Position numbers and translations under genes: made by a program. A DNA stretch of 64,000 bases. Origin: a virus. Positions 16,112-24,971 of the stretch are shown one piece after another (position 1 is the stretch's first letter; every line of letters begins with the position of its first letter). The stretch covers positions 1-64,000 of IMG/VR virus record IMGVR_UViG_3300027759_003961. One strand, 5' to 3'. The notes below the pieces were generated by a model that was not told where the DNA came from, made no database searches, and saw only the letters and a list, made by a program, of their open reading frames with translations.

Positions 16112-16391
16112 TGCGAATCCTTAGTACGTTATCTTTTACTGTTCCAGGGCCATAATCAACTCTGATGTTTGTCACTTGCAACTGTGCCAAATGGGGTGGA
16201 ACCAACTCAAAACGAATACGGTATTCGCCTGGTTCAGCTTCGACCTGCATCATTTCTTCAAGACGTGAATCAGTCCATCTCCAGGTGCGTTCAGCAAACA
16301 GTTCGTCATCGAGATACAAGCGATACGTAGGGGCTAATCCTTCCCACTCGCAATCAACATCTGCTAGTACTCGTACGAACTGTTTAGTCAT
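16098..16391 (-). CDS. hypothetical beta-sandwich protein
   Basis: 97 residues with alternating hydrophobic strands (FVRVLADVDCEWEG, YRLYLDDELFAERTW, GEYRIRFELVPP, VTNIRVDYGPG). The layout resembles the carbohydrate-binding-module-like protein at 26744-27181, which has the same order of F-strand, (D/N)xx-F-x-D/E-R and EHELRF-type strands. No catalytic residues stand out. A CTAAATA late-promoter-like motif ends four bases before its ATG with no ribosome-binding site between. Possibly a minor virion protein. Confidence 0.5.
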   Translation of the reverse strand: MTKQFVRVLADVDCEWEGLAPTYRLYLDDELFAERTWRWTDSRLEEMMQVEAEPGEYRIRFELVPPHLAQLQVTNIRVDYGPGTVKDNVLRIRNETA

Positions 16392-16409
16392 ACTGTATTT
16401 AGCGGTTAA

Positions 16410-16598
16410 TTATTTGAGTTCTTTGGTTGATCCAATGTGCCAATCTTCTACTCCGTATTGGGCTTTCATTAGTCTGCGAGCATCTTGCATGTTGGCCGCT
16501 GTTACTGTAACATCGATATAGCCCACATAGTTGGGTTGTTGGATACGCACAGGTGCAGTCCAGAGTTTATATTTTGGGTATATGTCTCGAGCTCTCAT
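16410..16598 (-). CDS. small hypothetical protein, internal-protein-like N-terminus
   Basis: 62 residues from ATG 16596-16598, which overlaps the upstream stop codon (ATGA). The opening MRARDIYPKYK follows the M-R-x-x-(D/E)-(I/L/F) pattern of its neighbours but has no L/I-x-E cleavage site. The rest (GYIDVTVTAANMQDARRLM KAQYG) looks like a small beta-alpha-beta domain of the kind found in phage proteins with YxVxxxxxxARxL. Function unknown. Confidence 0.45.
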   Translation of the reverse strand: MRARDIYPKYKLWTAPVRIQQPNYVGYIDVTVTAANMQDARRLMKAQYGVEDWHIGSTKELK

Positions 16599-18052
16599 TG
16601 ACCTGTCCATTTAGCAAGCATACTGGCCATACTGGTATACATGCCGGTACCACGGCGGCCACTGCGCATACTGTGAACACCGGGTTTCACAGGAAATGTG
16701 TATCTTGTCCAGTCTTTGTCTTGATCTATAATTTCATCCGTCGGCCTAGGTTGATATTGAGAGGTACGTTCCATGTTGTAACCTTTAACTTCGACACCAG
16801 GGATACTGTTCAACATCAACCACATGCGTTGTCCGTGCCGGGTCTGGGTATCACCAGCTTCTATAGTAAGTTTCAATATGCTCAGGGCAATGCCATACAG
16901 GGCTTTGCCCAATCCACGACTGCGGTATTGAGGATTGACAGCCACGGTACTAATTCTCCAGGCATCAGTCTTATCGCGGGTATAAAATAAATCAAGTTCT
17001 GCGGCTAAGGTATCGCCATCAAAGATCATGATTTCCAACTCTTCTGGGCCTGTCTTGCCTACAGCATAGGTAAACCCTGCACCTCCGGGCAACTCTTTTT
17101 TCTTTACCGCATACTTGGGTGGAACAAGAGTATCGGCATCGCCAAAATCACCTTGTGGTATGCGGGCTATTTCTTTTACTAAATGTTTTGCAGGATCAAA
17201 CTTATTACCTGCCATGTAATCAATAATCTGTTGATACTTGTGATCACCGAGCCATCCAGGTTGATTTAATTTGCGTTTTACAATAGCCTTAAACTCAGGA
17301 CGCTCACGCCAATTCCACGAGTCACCGTTTAGTGGAGTGACAATGCTAAATCCTGGAGTATTTGGGTTGCCACTGTGGTCTGTAATTTTGAATGCTTTAC
17401 CATATAAAGAATCAAAATCTAAGTGTTGGCGTCGCTGACTTTCGTCCAGCTCTGTTTCCCATACATTTTGACTAGGACGATGCTTACTCCAAAACCCAGC
17501 ACCGGCATCAGTTTGTTGACCACTACGCCGTATTTGATATCCTAGACTTTTTACATAGTCATACATGATGGCAGCAATACCTTGCCCACGATAACGTTCA
17601 TCTACTTCTAAATCTTGTGGCAACAATGTATCGCCATCAATTGAAAACAACACATGCCCTAATTCTTTACCGTTGCTAGTAGCCGTAACCTGTGCTACTG
17701 TATTTTCGTCGTCATTGTCGTCAACATACTCATCATCTTTTACTTTTTCAAAAGATAAATCTATACCATCGCGGTTGGCCCGATGAATTCTAGGATTTTG
17801 GTATTCAAACAGGTCTGGATCAAAATCATCAGCACTGATAAAATATGTAGTGCCATCGCGGTGCTGTAGTTGCACAGCATCATCTTCGCTTTCAACTTGA
17901 GCAATACTCCACCCAAGGCTGTTTAACACATGCTCAATTTGTGGCTGTCGATCCGTGGCGTTCCACCAGCGATTGGCCAGAACTACTAACTGATCTGGAA
18001 CATCATCGTTGTCGTCACGATCCGGACTAGGAGCAAATTCTCGTAATCTCAT
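16595..18052 (-). CDS. double GNAT-like acetyltransferase, probable virion-associated
   Basis: 485 residues from ATG 18050-18052 (ATGA overlap with the upstream gene). GNAT enzymes move an acetyl group from acetyl-CoA to an amine. Two acetyl-CoA-binding blocks are visible: LEVDERYRGQGIAAIMYDYV (about residues 143-162, Q/R-x-x-G-x-G/A) and VAVNPQYRSRGLGKALYGIA (about 368-387). Between them is a linker with D/N-rich low complexity. The N-terminus MRLREFAPSPDRDD resembles the targeting peptides of neighbours without a clear cleavage site. Embedded among likely packaged proteins, it could acetylate a host target soon after infection, but substrate and packaging are inferred. Confidence 0.65.
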   Translation of the reverse strand: MRLREFAPSPDRDDNDDVPDQLVVLANRWWNATDRQPQIEHVLNSLGWSIAQVESEDDAVQLQHRDGTTYFISADDFDPDLFEYQNPRIHRANRDGIDLSFEKVKDDEYVDDNDDENTVAQVTATSNGKELGHVLFSIDGDTLLPQDLEVDERYRGQGIAAIMYDYVKSLGYQIRRSGQQTDAGAGFWSKHRPSQNVWETELDESQRRQHLDFDSLYGKAFKITDHSGNPNTPGFSIVTPLNGDSWNWRERPEFKAIVKRKLNQPGWLGDHKYQQIIDYMAGNKFDPAKHLVKEIARIPQGDFGDADTLVPPKYAVKKKELPGGAGFTYAVGKTGPEELEIMIFDGDTLAAELDLFYTRDKTDAWRISTVAVNPQYRSRGLGKALYGIALSILKLTIEAGDTQTRHGQRMWLMLNSIPGVEVKGYNMERTSQYQPRPTDEIIDQDKDWTRYTFPVKPGVHSMRSGRRGTGMYTSMASMLAKWTGQ

Positions 18053-18528
18053 AGGTATCCTACCCAAGCCGGCCCTGTATATCCTTGTGGGAATGCCTTT
18101 AGTGCTTGCGTGGTTCTATGCCCACCTTCCCATAACTCATAGCCATCGGGTTTTTTCACAACAATAATAGGCTCTCCACTAACACCTTGTTGTTGTATCT
18201 TGGCAGCCTGTGTGGCATGTCGTTCGGCATCCCTAGGCACCTGATTAGGATTTTTAGAGCCGCCTTCTCTTTTACGAATCTGTTCCTGTGTGCGAGGAGT
18301 AAAGACGTCTATGGTAATAGGCAAGCGTTCTAACCGCCATTGCCGGATTGGGTATTCTTGTAAAATATGCTGTACGTGAGCTTTTTTATCTTCAAGCTCC
18401 ATGTTATCAGGAATTTTACTGTAGAGAGCGTCTTTGACCACATAGTCAGGCCAGTGTTTTGGCACCATGCTTCTTATTAGTCGCCATGCACCACCTTGAT
18501 ACTCAACTAGTAATTCTTTAATTTTCAT
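18049..18528 (-). CDS. ParB/sulfiredoxin-like domain protein with capsid-targeting-like N-terminus
   Basis: 159 residues. The first nine residues MKIKELLVE followed by YQGG fit a capsid-targeting peptide with cleavage after L-V-E. The C-terminal 50 residues carry a ParB N-domain/Srx-like motif: GEPIIVVKKPDGYELWEGGHRTTQAL, where strand IIVV, strand YELWEG and G-H-R are the ParB nucleotide-binding (GxHR) signature. ParB-like domains hydrolyse CTP or act as nucleases or kinases in phage and toxin proteins. It overlaps both neighbours by four bases. A modest basic central part could bind DNA. Confidence 0.6.
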   Translation of the reverse strand: MKIKELLVEYQGGAWRLIRSMVPKHWPDYVVKDALYSKIPDNMELEDKKAHVQHILQEYPIRQWRLERLPITIDVFTPRTQEQIRKREGGSKNPNQVPRDAERHATQAAKIQQQGVSGEPIIVVKKPDGYELWEGGHRTTQALKAFPQGYTGPAWVGYL

Positions 18529-19235
18529 TTGTTGTCCAAGGCCTGAAATAGTTTGACAAGATCTTGAGCTTCTACACCAAATACCAACTTTAATTGAGAG
18601 CCAGCATACAAATATGCTCCAACTTCTTCTTCAACGTGGTCAGTATAATCTAGTTTGGTAGTCAAAATCTTTTTAATAGTTTTAACCGCAGGATCTTGTG
18701 CATGATCCGTTAGCAGTTGATCTGCGTTTGTTTTAAATTTGCTGTCTAAGTAATACTTAGCATGAAACATTTCGTGCTTTACTGTGTCTGCATCTTTGCT
18801 GCCGACACCAATGATACAAAACTTCTTCATACCTTTAGTAGCTTTTTCTACTGCTGTAACCATGACTTGTTCGGCTGTAGATAATTTGCCAGCAGACTTT
18901 AGCCAAGAACGAAAAGCACGATCGGGAATATTAAATCCATCCCAGAACTTAAAATAGTCTACGTCACCATTTTGATTCATCCACTGGTCTAAAAAATCAA
19001 CCAGTGTGACTTGTCCGCTTTTACCACTGTAGTGATTGCCGTCATAGTATTCGGCCACGCGAAAGAAACTGCGAGCCAGATTTGGAATAGTTTTATATTG
19101 TAGTAAGACACAGCCGTCAACAGGCCGACTGACCTTTATGTCACGACTAGTAAATTGAGGCTGTTTTTTATTATCAAAGTAACTCTTTACTGTTGCTTTG
19201 GTCCAGCGTTCAATAAGGAATTCTTCAGCTCTCAT
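18525..19235 (-). CDS. HExxH metallopeptidase-like protein with capsid-targeting-like N-terminus
   Basis: 236 residues. MRAEEFLIE followed by RWTK fits a T4-type capsid-targeting sequence with cleavage after L-I-E. The motif TVKHEMFHAKYYLD (about residues 152-165) contains HEMFH, a zinc-binding HExxH, and VEEEVGAYLY about 45 residues later offers a third ligand glutamate as in gluzincins. The N-terminal half has no recognised domain. It would be a small zinc protease carried in the head. The gene overlaps the next by four bases and starts one base after the preceding stop. Confidence 0.6.
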   Translation of the reverse strand: MRAEEFLIERWTKATVKSYFDNKKQPQFTSRDIKVSRPVDGCVLLQYKTIPNLARSFFRVAEYYDGNHYSGKSGQVTLVDFLDQWMNQNGDVDYFKFWDGFNIPDRAFRSWLKSAGKLSTAEQVMVTAVEKATKGMKKFCIIGVGSKDADTVKHEMFHAKYYLDSKFKTNADQLLTDHAQDPAVKTIKKILTTKLDYTDHVEEEVGAYLYAGSQLKLVFGVEAQDLVKLFQALDNK

Positions 19236-20684
19236 TTAGCAGTTCCAACGACGGCGTGCCTTGCAAATAGCCTTGTCTGGAGTTTTAGCACATGAAATGT
19301 TGTGCATTTTCATTTGTCCACGTGATCGTGAGCAATAGCTCTTGCGACGCTTGCTGGCCTTACTACCCTTCTTTAACTTGCTAGGCTTGGTAGTTACAGC
19401 AGTCTTTAACTTTGAACCTGGATTCTCTCTACGATAAGCGTTCACAGCTTTCTGACTCATGCCAGCAGTACGATCTTTCTTGTTGACCTTTTGCCAATCT
19501 TCGTTCAGTTGCGAAGTTACCGCAAATGCATACAGCTCGTCTTCTGTTAATGATTCTAAATCATCCCACACTACTTCGGAATCTACACCATTTTGAGCAG
19601 CAATTTGATCAATGATTGATTCAATAAGATCAAACTCTTCGGCTAGTTCGTTGGATTCGTGAACTGCAGGAGCATTAGGTTGTGCATTCCAAGTGTCGGC
19701 CCAATTACTGGCTTGAGCTTTTAACCATTTTTCAGTGCTTTGGCCTTCATCGCGAGCACTTAAACTAAATGCAAGCTGATCTTGGTCGTTGTAGTATTTG
19801 CGTATGCCACGATTGTCATCTGTTTGATAACCAAACCATTCTTCGTTGCCATTAGGATCAACCAACCAGGCTTCGCCTGAGTAGTAGTCGTTGGCAGTTT
19901 CGATAAATTGCCATCCTTTGTAACGATAAGTTTCAGTCTGATCATCGGAAGTTACTTCAACATCATTGCCATCACCTTGTTCATGTATAGTTTGCCCAGA
20001 CTTAGTTTTGTTTGGTCCCTGTCCTCGATTTTTTGTTTTTAGCAATGCTTCTACAGCACCAAGTTGGTGTGCATATAGGTCGCCAAGACGATCAATATCC
20101 ATGTCACCGCCGCCGTCCCATACCAATGGGTCCAAGAGGTTGACTTCAAACGAAGTTAACTTTACTCCTAGATTAGCAAACTTTTTAAGTTGGCCATATA
20201 TTTCTTGGACCCTTGCAGAATTTCTAATCATTTTAGAAAGATCTTGCCACTCTGGATCTCTGGTGTATTCATGAGTGTCTTGGATATCAGGGCTTAGAAA
20301 TACATCGTTAAACACATTTAACTCACGCAAGGCATTTTCCCAGTCAGCTCCGTCACGGATAAAACTTTCCGCCACACTTTCATTAGGCACACAGTTACGC
20401 ACCTGTCCACCATTCTTGCCTTTTTTAGTGCCTTCTGCATGTTTGCCTGGCCAGCAACGAGTATAACCGTTTGAGTCTTTTTGACCCTTTTTGATTTCAT
20501 TGATATTGCCGTGTGTTTTGCACATGCCGCAGTCTTCACACACCATTTCCATCTCTGTACTTTCATTGTGCTTTTTCCTACCAGCACAATGAGCCCGTTG
20601 ACTAAACCCTTTAGGATGGCTACAGTTGATACTGCTCTTGTATTTTTGACTCCACTTTTCAGTGATAAATTCATAGGCTTTCAT
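19236..20684 (-). CDS. Cys-rich basic virion-internal protein with capsid-targeting-like N-terminus
   Basis: 482 residues. It opens MKAYEFITE then KWSQKYKSS, an excellent match to the T4 internal-protein targeting peptide with cleavage after I-T-E. Residues 18-110 hold two Cys/His clusters (NCSHPKGFSQRAHCAGRKKH and CEDCGMCKTHG) that look like zinc modules. The last 50 residues are very basic and Cys-containing (KASKRRKSYCSRSRGQMKMH, ending ARRRWNC), similar to a short domain I recall at the C-termini of several phage proteins. Internal LAEEFDLIESI and QTETYRYKGWQFIE strands suggest further small domains. The basic ends suggest DNA binding inside the capsid. Confidence 0.6.
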   Translation of the reverse strand: MKAYEFITEKWSQKYKSSINCSHPKGFSQRAHCAGRKKHNESTEMEMVCEDCGMCKTHGNINEIKKGQKDSNGYTRCWPGKHAEGTKKGKNGGQVRNCVPNESVAESFIRDGADWENALRELNVFNDVFLSPDIQDTHEYTRDPEWQDLSKMIRNSARVQEIYGQLKKFANLGVKLTSFEVNLLDPLVWDGGGDMDIDRLGDLYAHQLGAVEALLKTKNRGQGPNKTKSGQTIHEQGDGNDVEVTSDDQTETYRYKGWQFIETANDYYSGEAWLVDPNGNEEWFGYQTDDNRGIRKYYNDQDQLAFSLSARDEGQSTEKWLKAQASNWADTWNAQPNAPAVHESNELAEEFDLIESIIDQIAAQNGVDSEVVWDDLESLTEDELYAFAVTSQLNEDWQKVNKKDRTAGMSQKAVNAYRRENPGSKLKTAVTTKPSKLKKGSKASKRRKSYCSRSRGQMKMHNISCAKTPDKAICKARRRWNC

Positions 20685-23600
20685 TCTTTGTGTTTCCTTT
20701 TCTGTCCTCTACGCATATTTAACTGCCAACGTGCCAGTTGTCCTTTACGACCTTTACTGTGTGATGCCTTTTCTAATTCTGCCATTGTGGCACCTTTGGG
20801 TATTCCGTGACGCTGACTATCGCCCGGACGTCCTGGCCCTTTGCCGTCAGCAAAGTTTTCTTCTAAACTGGATACGCTACGCAAATATATGTCTGCATCT
20901 GGATATCTAGTTTCAAGATTATCTTGCACTACATTGGCTTGGTTGTAACTGGCATGTGTCATTCTATGAATAACCTGACCAGTTATACGATTTACAAATT
21001 CCCAATCACGCGGAATGTCTGTAGCATCTTGTGGTGTGTCAAAGTTTTGAGCAACATCCGTTTCCACATCCTGCACACCTGGGGCATGGCCCGATGCGCG
21101 GTAGCCATAGTCTTCAGTTTCGTTAGGCAAGTTATTTTGTTTCAACCAACTTCCGTAAACCTGATCGGCTTCCTGCGGAGTCTGTGCATAGAATCGGTCT
21201 ACGACCTTGTAGGTGGTACGGCTCACTATGTCATAGTTGTAGTCTATTTTCTTGGTTGTGATACGCTTGGCCAACTTGGCTCTTGGAGTCATTGTAGCTG
21301 GATCTTCGTAAGGACGAACCTGGAATCCAATGCCTTGATCCACATACTTGTCATACACAGCATCAGCCACTTCGCCTTTGCTCTTGCCTTTGACTATTTC
21401 AAGTGTAGCACCGGTTTTAACATCATACACTTCCCAGTCTTGTTCACCCATATTGACCAACTGATATTCGCCTGTGTCTAATGCTTCACGACCGTACTTG
21501 GCCCATACTCGCATTTTAACTTCACTTTCTGGATAGCCATTCCATTCTGCTCCAGGAACTGGTTCCCATACACCGTCGACATTTTGATATAGTCTAAAAC
21601 GTTGATTCATTTTCTTTTCTGTGCCAATGGTCTTTTCAGCCCACTTTTTCTTGAGTTGTTCTGCTGTGAGCTCACCTGCGGCAAACTGACTGAACAGGGC
21701 CAACTGACTGTCACCTTCGGGCGCTACCAACTTGTACAGTTTCTTAGCATACTCTCTGCGTTCTTCATTGGGGTTGGCCGCAAGACTCATGGCTCTAGCA
21801 TAACGCAACATGGTGCTGGATAGTTTTTCAGGGTCAGCATTTTCCTCAGCCAACCAGTCACCGCCAGCACTACGGAATTCAATGTAGCCATTTTGTATAT
21901 GTGCTGATGTGTACTTGCCTTCGCCTACACCTTTTTGTATCTCTCTATGTGCCAGTTCGAGCAGGCCACTTTGCATCAATTTGATTGCACCCATAGGATC
22001 AGCACGGCCACCTTTGATGTTTTCACGGAACTTGCTCATGGCTGACTTGGTGTAGGTGTTGGCCTCACGACCAAACGATTGTAACACGTATTCGTCACCC
22101 AGGAACAGGATCAGTTTCAAGTAGTCAACGTCACCACCTTTGAACGGCACACTAACGCCCATGTGTAGACCGGTTGAGTTGTTGGTATAACAGTTGCCCT
22201 CGTCTGAATTGGCCCAGTCACATACCGCTTCTAGTTTTTCTAATGCTTGTTCTAGTGGTAAAGGCGGACTTACAATTTCCAAGCCAAAGTCTTCACTGTC
22301 GTCGGGTTGTAAACTAGAATCAGGCTCTAAAATCCACACGCCTTCCTTGCGTGTGGCACTGTGATAGTTGCTACTTACTTTAACCGGCATGTCTACAGCA
22401 CTTTGTAAACTGTCGCCAATTTCATCCCATTCACGACTTCCGCCGTTACTACCACTGCCAGTCATGTAGGGCCAGTCTAGATCATAATTGCTAGCGATAT
22501 CACTCATCCAGCGTAGGCCTGCATCATCAAAAAATCCTGAATCGTCATCTATCTGATAATTATCTCGGAAGTCATCTAGAGCGGCATCCCAGTTTGCACC
22601 TTGTTTACGAACTTCATCTTCTATTAGCTCGTCTAGCAGGCCTTCAGCTTCCTCTTGTGCATCTAAATACTGTTGATACTGTGGATTGGCTTCTGCGTAT
22701 GTTTGTTGTTCTTTACTTGACGTAAATTTAGGAGCCCGCTCACCGGCATTGATAATTGCATTTATTTTATCGTCGGTTAAATCCAATAATGCCAACTGTT
22801 TTTGTATTTCATTGTCAAGATCCCAATCACCTTCGTCAACCATAACTTTACGGATTAAATCTTCAGCTTCGTTGCTAAAGTCTTTGATCATTTGCTCATC
22901 GTACCACTCGTAATATTGTTCGTCTAGGCCTTCTTGCAAGGCACGTTCTTGACGTGGGCTCAAGCCACCATAGTCACCACCTTGGAAAAAGTCTATGATT
23001 TGTTGGATGCTACGGCAACGTTCGTCCATGTCATAGTCAGGTTCCATGTCGTAGTCACTGTCGTCACCGCTGTTGGTGTCACGGAAGATCATCTCTGCTT
23101 CAAAGCCGGCACGTATGCCCTGTGCTTCTGGACTCTGGGCCCACTTTTGCAAGGCCGACGGGCTCATTTTAACTTCGTCTAGTTGCGTAGACTCGGCTAC
23201 ATTGTAGGTAGGATCTGTCTTTTGACGTTTCATACTCTTGGGCTGATTAGGATCAACAGGGTCAATATCGGTAGTAGTGAGTCCTAAGTTTTCTAAATCG
23301 TTGATATACTGGTGTTCTGTATCTTCGTCGCCAAATGATATAATAGTACTAGGAGGACCTTTGCCAAATTGGCTTTTGTCTGCTGCTTTTAGATTACTAA
23401 TGTTCTTGCCTAACTTGTACCAGTCATACATGTCGCTGACATCTACACGTATAGTACCTTTAGGCATGGTAGGTTTAGTTTCTGGGCCTGGCGGATTATC
23501 TGGGCTGTAATCCTCGTCGGCTATACCTTTTTTAAATCGGGCCAATTCTAAATTTAATTTCTCAAACAGACCATTTGCTCGGGCAACCTGTGGAACGCCT

Positions 23601-24904
23601 TGCCGGTTGGTTTTTAAATTTAACTTGTTGGCTTCTTTGCCCAGTTGTCCGGGGCGAATGTCTTGTGTGAGTGCCATGCTGAATCGCGGATCTCGAGCCT
23701 GCTTCTTTGTGGGGATATATCCACTTGCGCCTTCCTCTAGTTCAGTTTGACTGGCATCAAACAATTCTGGGTGCAAGCGACCATAGTCACGCATGAGTAT
23801 GCCAGCACGGGCATTAGCTTCGTTTTCATATGGTGATCCAGTTTCTCCAGCATCACCAGGCACTGTTTCACGCTCGTGTTGATGTTTGTGTGTGAGTTCA
23901 TGTGCCACAGTACGGAGCACATCCATAATATGACGTTGGCCAAATGCTACCTCCAGCAAATGTGCATCATTGATATAACGACCAAAAGTCTTATTCACCA
24001 CTGACCACTGTGGGTCACGACGCAACTTGACTGTGGGCATTGATTTGATTTTTAATTCTGCTACACAAAATTTGATAAAGTCTTTTAGTATTTGTTCATC
24101 TGATAACGACGGGGTGTCAACTTCGGTTGTTTGTTCAACCACCGAGTTGGCTTCTTCGTGTTTGAATCCATATGTAAACACACTATGCGGTTGCCGACGT
24201 TCACGTAAACTCAGTTCTTGATCTTTGGCTGCATTACGAGCATCATATAGTTCTTTAATCTTGCCTTGACTGCGTAACATTTTAAATGCTAGGTTTTCAG
24301 GACCAAATTCGCCGTGCTGTTCAAGTCCAGTCTGTCGCATCCGTTTAATCTTTTCAGCCATACGGGTCATGCGAGTTAAACTGCCCGACGCAATGGCCTT
24401 TTCAATTTGATGCCCTACAGTTTTAAATTTATTCTCAGTGCTAGTATCATCCACCACTGACTTAACACGACGCGGAACTTGAATCCAATCATCGGTTAAT
24501 ACGCTGTAGATACCTTGACTAATGTGTGGTTGATCTGCAGATTGAACATATAGTTCAACATCGTAACCGCCAATTTTAATATTGTGTTGTTCGTTATACT
24601 GAAACTTCTTAGCATCAAATAACTCGCGATATACTTCATCCGTGGGCATTTTGACCACTAGGTGTAGATCAATATCTGAGTTGGGAGTATATGTGTAGGC
24701 TGCATTTGACCCACTGATGGTTATGTCTTGCAAGTCAAGATCTATCACGCCTAGAAACTCGCGAAAATCTTCAGCTATTAAAAGTAGCTGGGCCTTGACT
24801 TCCGGCTTTAAATGCTCAGTAGAGTCCCACAGTCTAGGATTCAAGCGATCATTGAACTTGACTGCGTCGTCAAGGTTGTAGGAATCTAGTTCTAAAATAT
24901 TCAT
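20681..24904 (-). CDS. giant multi-domain protein: nucleotidyltransferase, HExxH and amidoligase-like domains
   Basis: 1407 residues from ATG 24902-24904; the longer frame to 25069 would cross the terminator. Domains in order: a polymerase-beta-like nucleotidyltransferase (GSN at 65, SDIDLHLV at 76-83), a zinc-protease-like segment VAHELTHKHQHE (HExxH at 335-339) with ENEANA about 22 residues later, and an amidoligase-like region (GFEAEM at 600-605, EIVSPP at 876-881, GLHMGVS at 912-918, the family GxExE, E(L/I)VSPP and GxHxHxS blocks). A short tyrosine/aspartate-rich repeat region follows, and the tail FADGKGPGRPGDSQRHGIPK with basic residues resembles DNA-binding tails of other phage proteins. 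A CTAAATA motif lies seven bases before the ATG. It is probably a virion component processed into pieces. Confidence 0.7.
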   Translation of the reverse strand: MNILELDSYNLDDAVKFNDRLNPRLWDSTEHLKPEVKAQLLLIAEDFREFLGVIDLDLQDITISGSNAAYTYTPNSDIDLHLVVKMPTDEVYRELFDAKKFQYNEQHNIKIGGYDVELYVQSADQPHISQGIYSVLTDDWIQVPRRVKSVVDDTSTENKFKTVGHQIEKAIASGSLTRMTRMAEKIKRMRQTGLEQHGEFGPENLAFKMLRSQGKIKELYDARNAAKDQELSLRERRQPHSVFTYGFKHEEANSVVEQTTEVDTPSLSDEQILKDFIKFCVAELKIKSMPTVKLRRDPQWSVVNKTFGRYINDAHLLEVAFGQRHIMDVLRTVAHELTHKHQHERETVPGDAGETGSPYENEANARAGILMRDYGRLHPELFDASQTELEEGASGYIPTKKQARDPRFSMALTQDIRPGQLGKEANKLNLKTNRQGVPQVARANGLFEKLNLELARFKKGIADEDYSPDNPPGPETKPTMPKGTIRVDVSDMYDWYKLGKNISNLKAADKSQFGKGPPSTIISFGDEDTEHQYINDLENLGLTTTDIDPVDPNQPKSMKRQKTDPTYNVAESTQLDEVKMSPSALQKWAQSPEAQGIRAGFEAEMIFRDTNSGDDSDYDMEPDYDMDERCRSIQQIIDFFQGGDYGGLSPRQERALQEGLDEQYYEWYDEQMIKDFSNEAEDLIRKVMVDEGDWDLDNEIQKQLALLDLTDDKINAIINAGERAPKFTSSKEQQTYAEANPQYQQYLDAQEEAEGLLDELIEDEVRKQGANWDAALDDFRDNYQIDDDSGFFDDAGLRWMSDIASNYDLDWPYMTGSGSNGGSREWDEIGDSLQSAVDMPVKVSSNYHSATRKEGVWILEPDSSLQPDDSEDFGLEIVSPPLPLEQALEKLEAVCDWANSDEGNCYTNNSTGLHMGVSVPFKGGDVDYLKLILFLGDEYVLQSFGREANTYTKSAMSKFRENIKGGRADPMGAIKLMQSGLLELAHREIQKGVGEGKYTSAHIQNGYIEFRSAGGDWLAEENADPEKLSSTMLRYARAMSLAANPNEERREYAKKLYKLVAPEGDSQLALFSQFAAGELTAEQLKKKWAEKTIGTEKKMNQRFRLYQNVDGVWEPVPGAEWNGYPESEVKMRVWAKYGREALDTGEYQLVNMGEQDWEVYDVKTGATLEIVKGKSKGEVADAVYDKYVDQGIGFQVRPYEDPATMTPRAKLAKRITTKKIDYNYDIVSRTTYKVVDRFYAQTPQEADQVYGSWLKQNNLPNETEDYGYRASGHAPGVQDVETDVAQNFDTPQDATDIPRDWEFVNRITGQVIHRMTHASYNQANVVQDNLETRYPDADIYLRSVSSLEENFADGKGPGRPGDSQRHGIPKGATMAELEKASHSKGRKGQLARWQLNMRRGQKRKHKE

Positions 24905-24921
24905 TGTGTAATATTTAGCGC

Positions 24922-24956
24922 ACAACAAAAAGCCGCTGTCAAAGCGGCTCTTGTTA
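24922..24956 (-). terminator. rho-independent terminator
   Basis: On the minus strand GAGCCGCT-TTGAC-AGCGGCTT is followed by a run of T, giving a 7-8 bp G+C-rich stem and U-tract. It lies directly after the glycosyltransferase gene at 24972-25880 and before the giant protein gene, so it separates two transcription units. Confidence 0.85.
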
Positions 24957-24971
24957 TGTTGGGTTATTATG

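Noticed and set aside
20924-21481. 185-residue plus-strand frame
   Set aside because: Antisense to the 1407-residue protein; hydrophobic composition comes from reading the complementary strand. No start signal.
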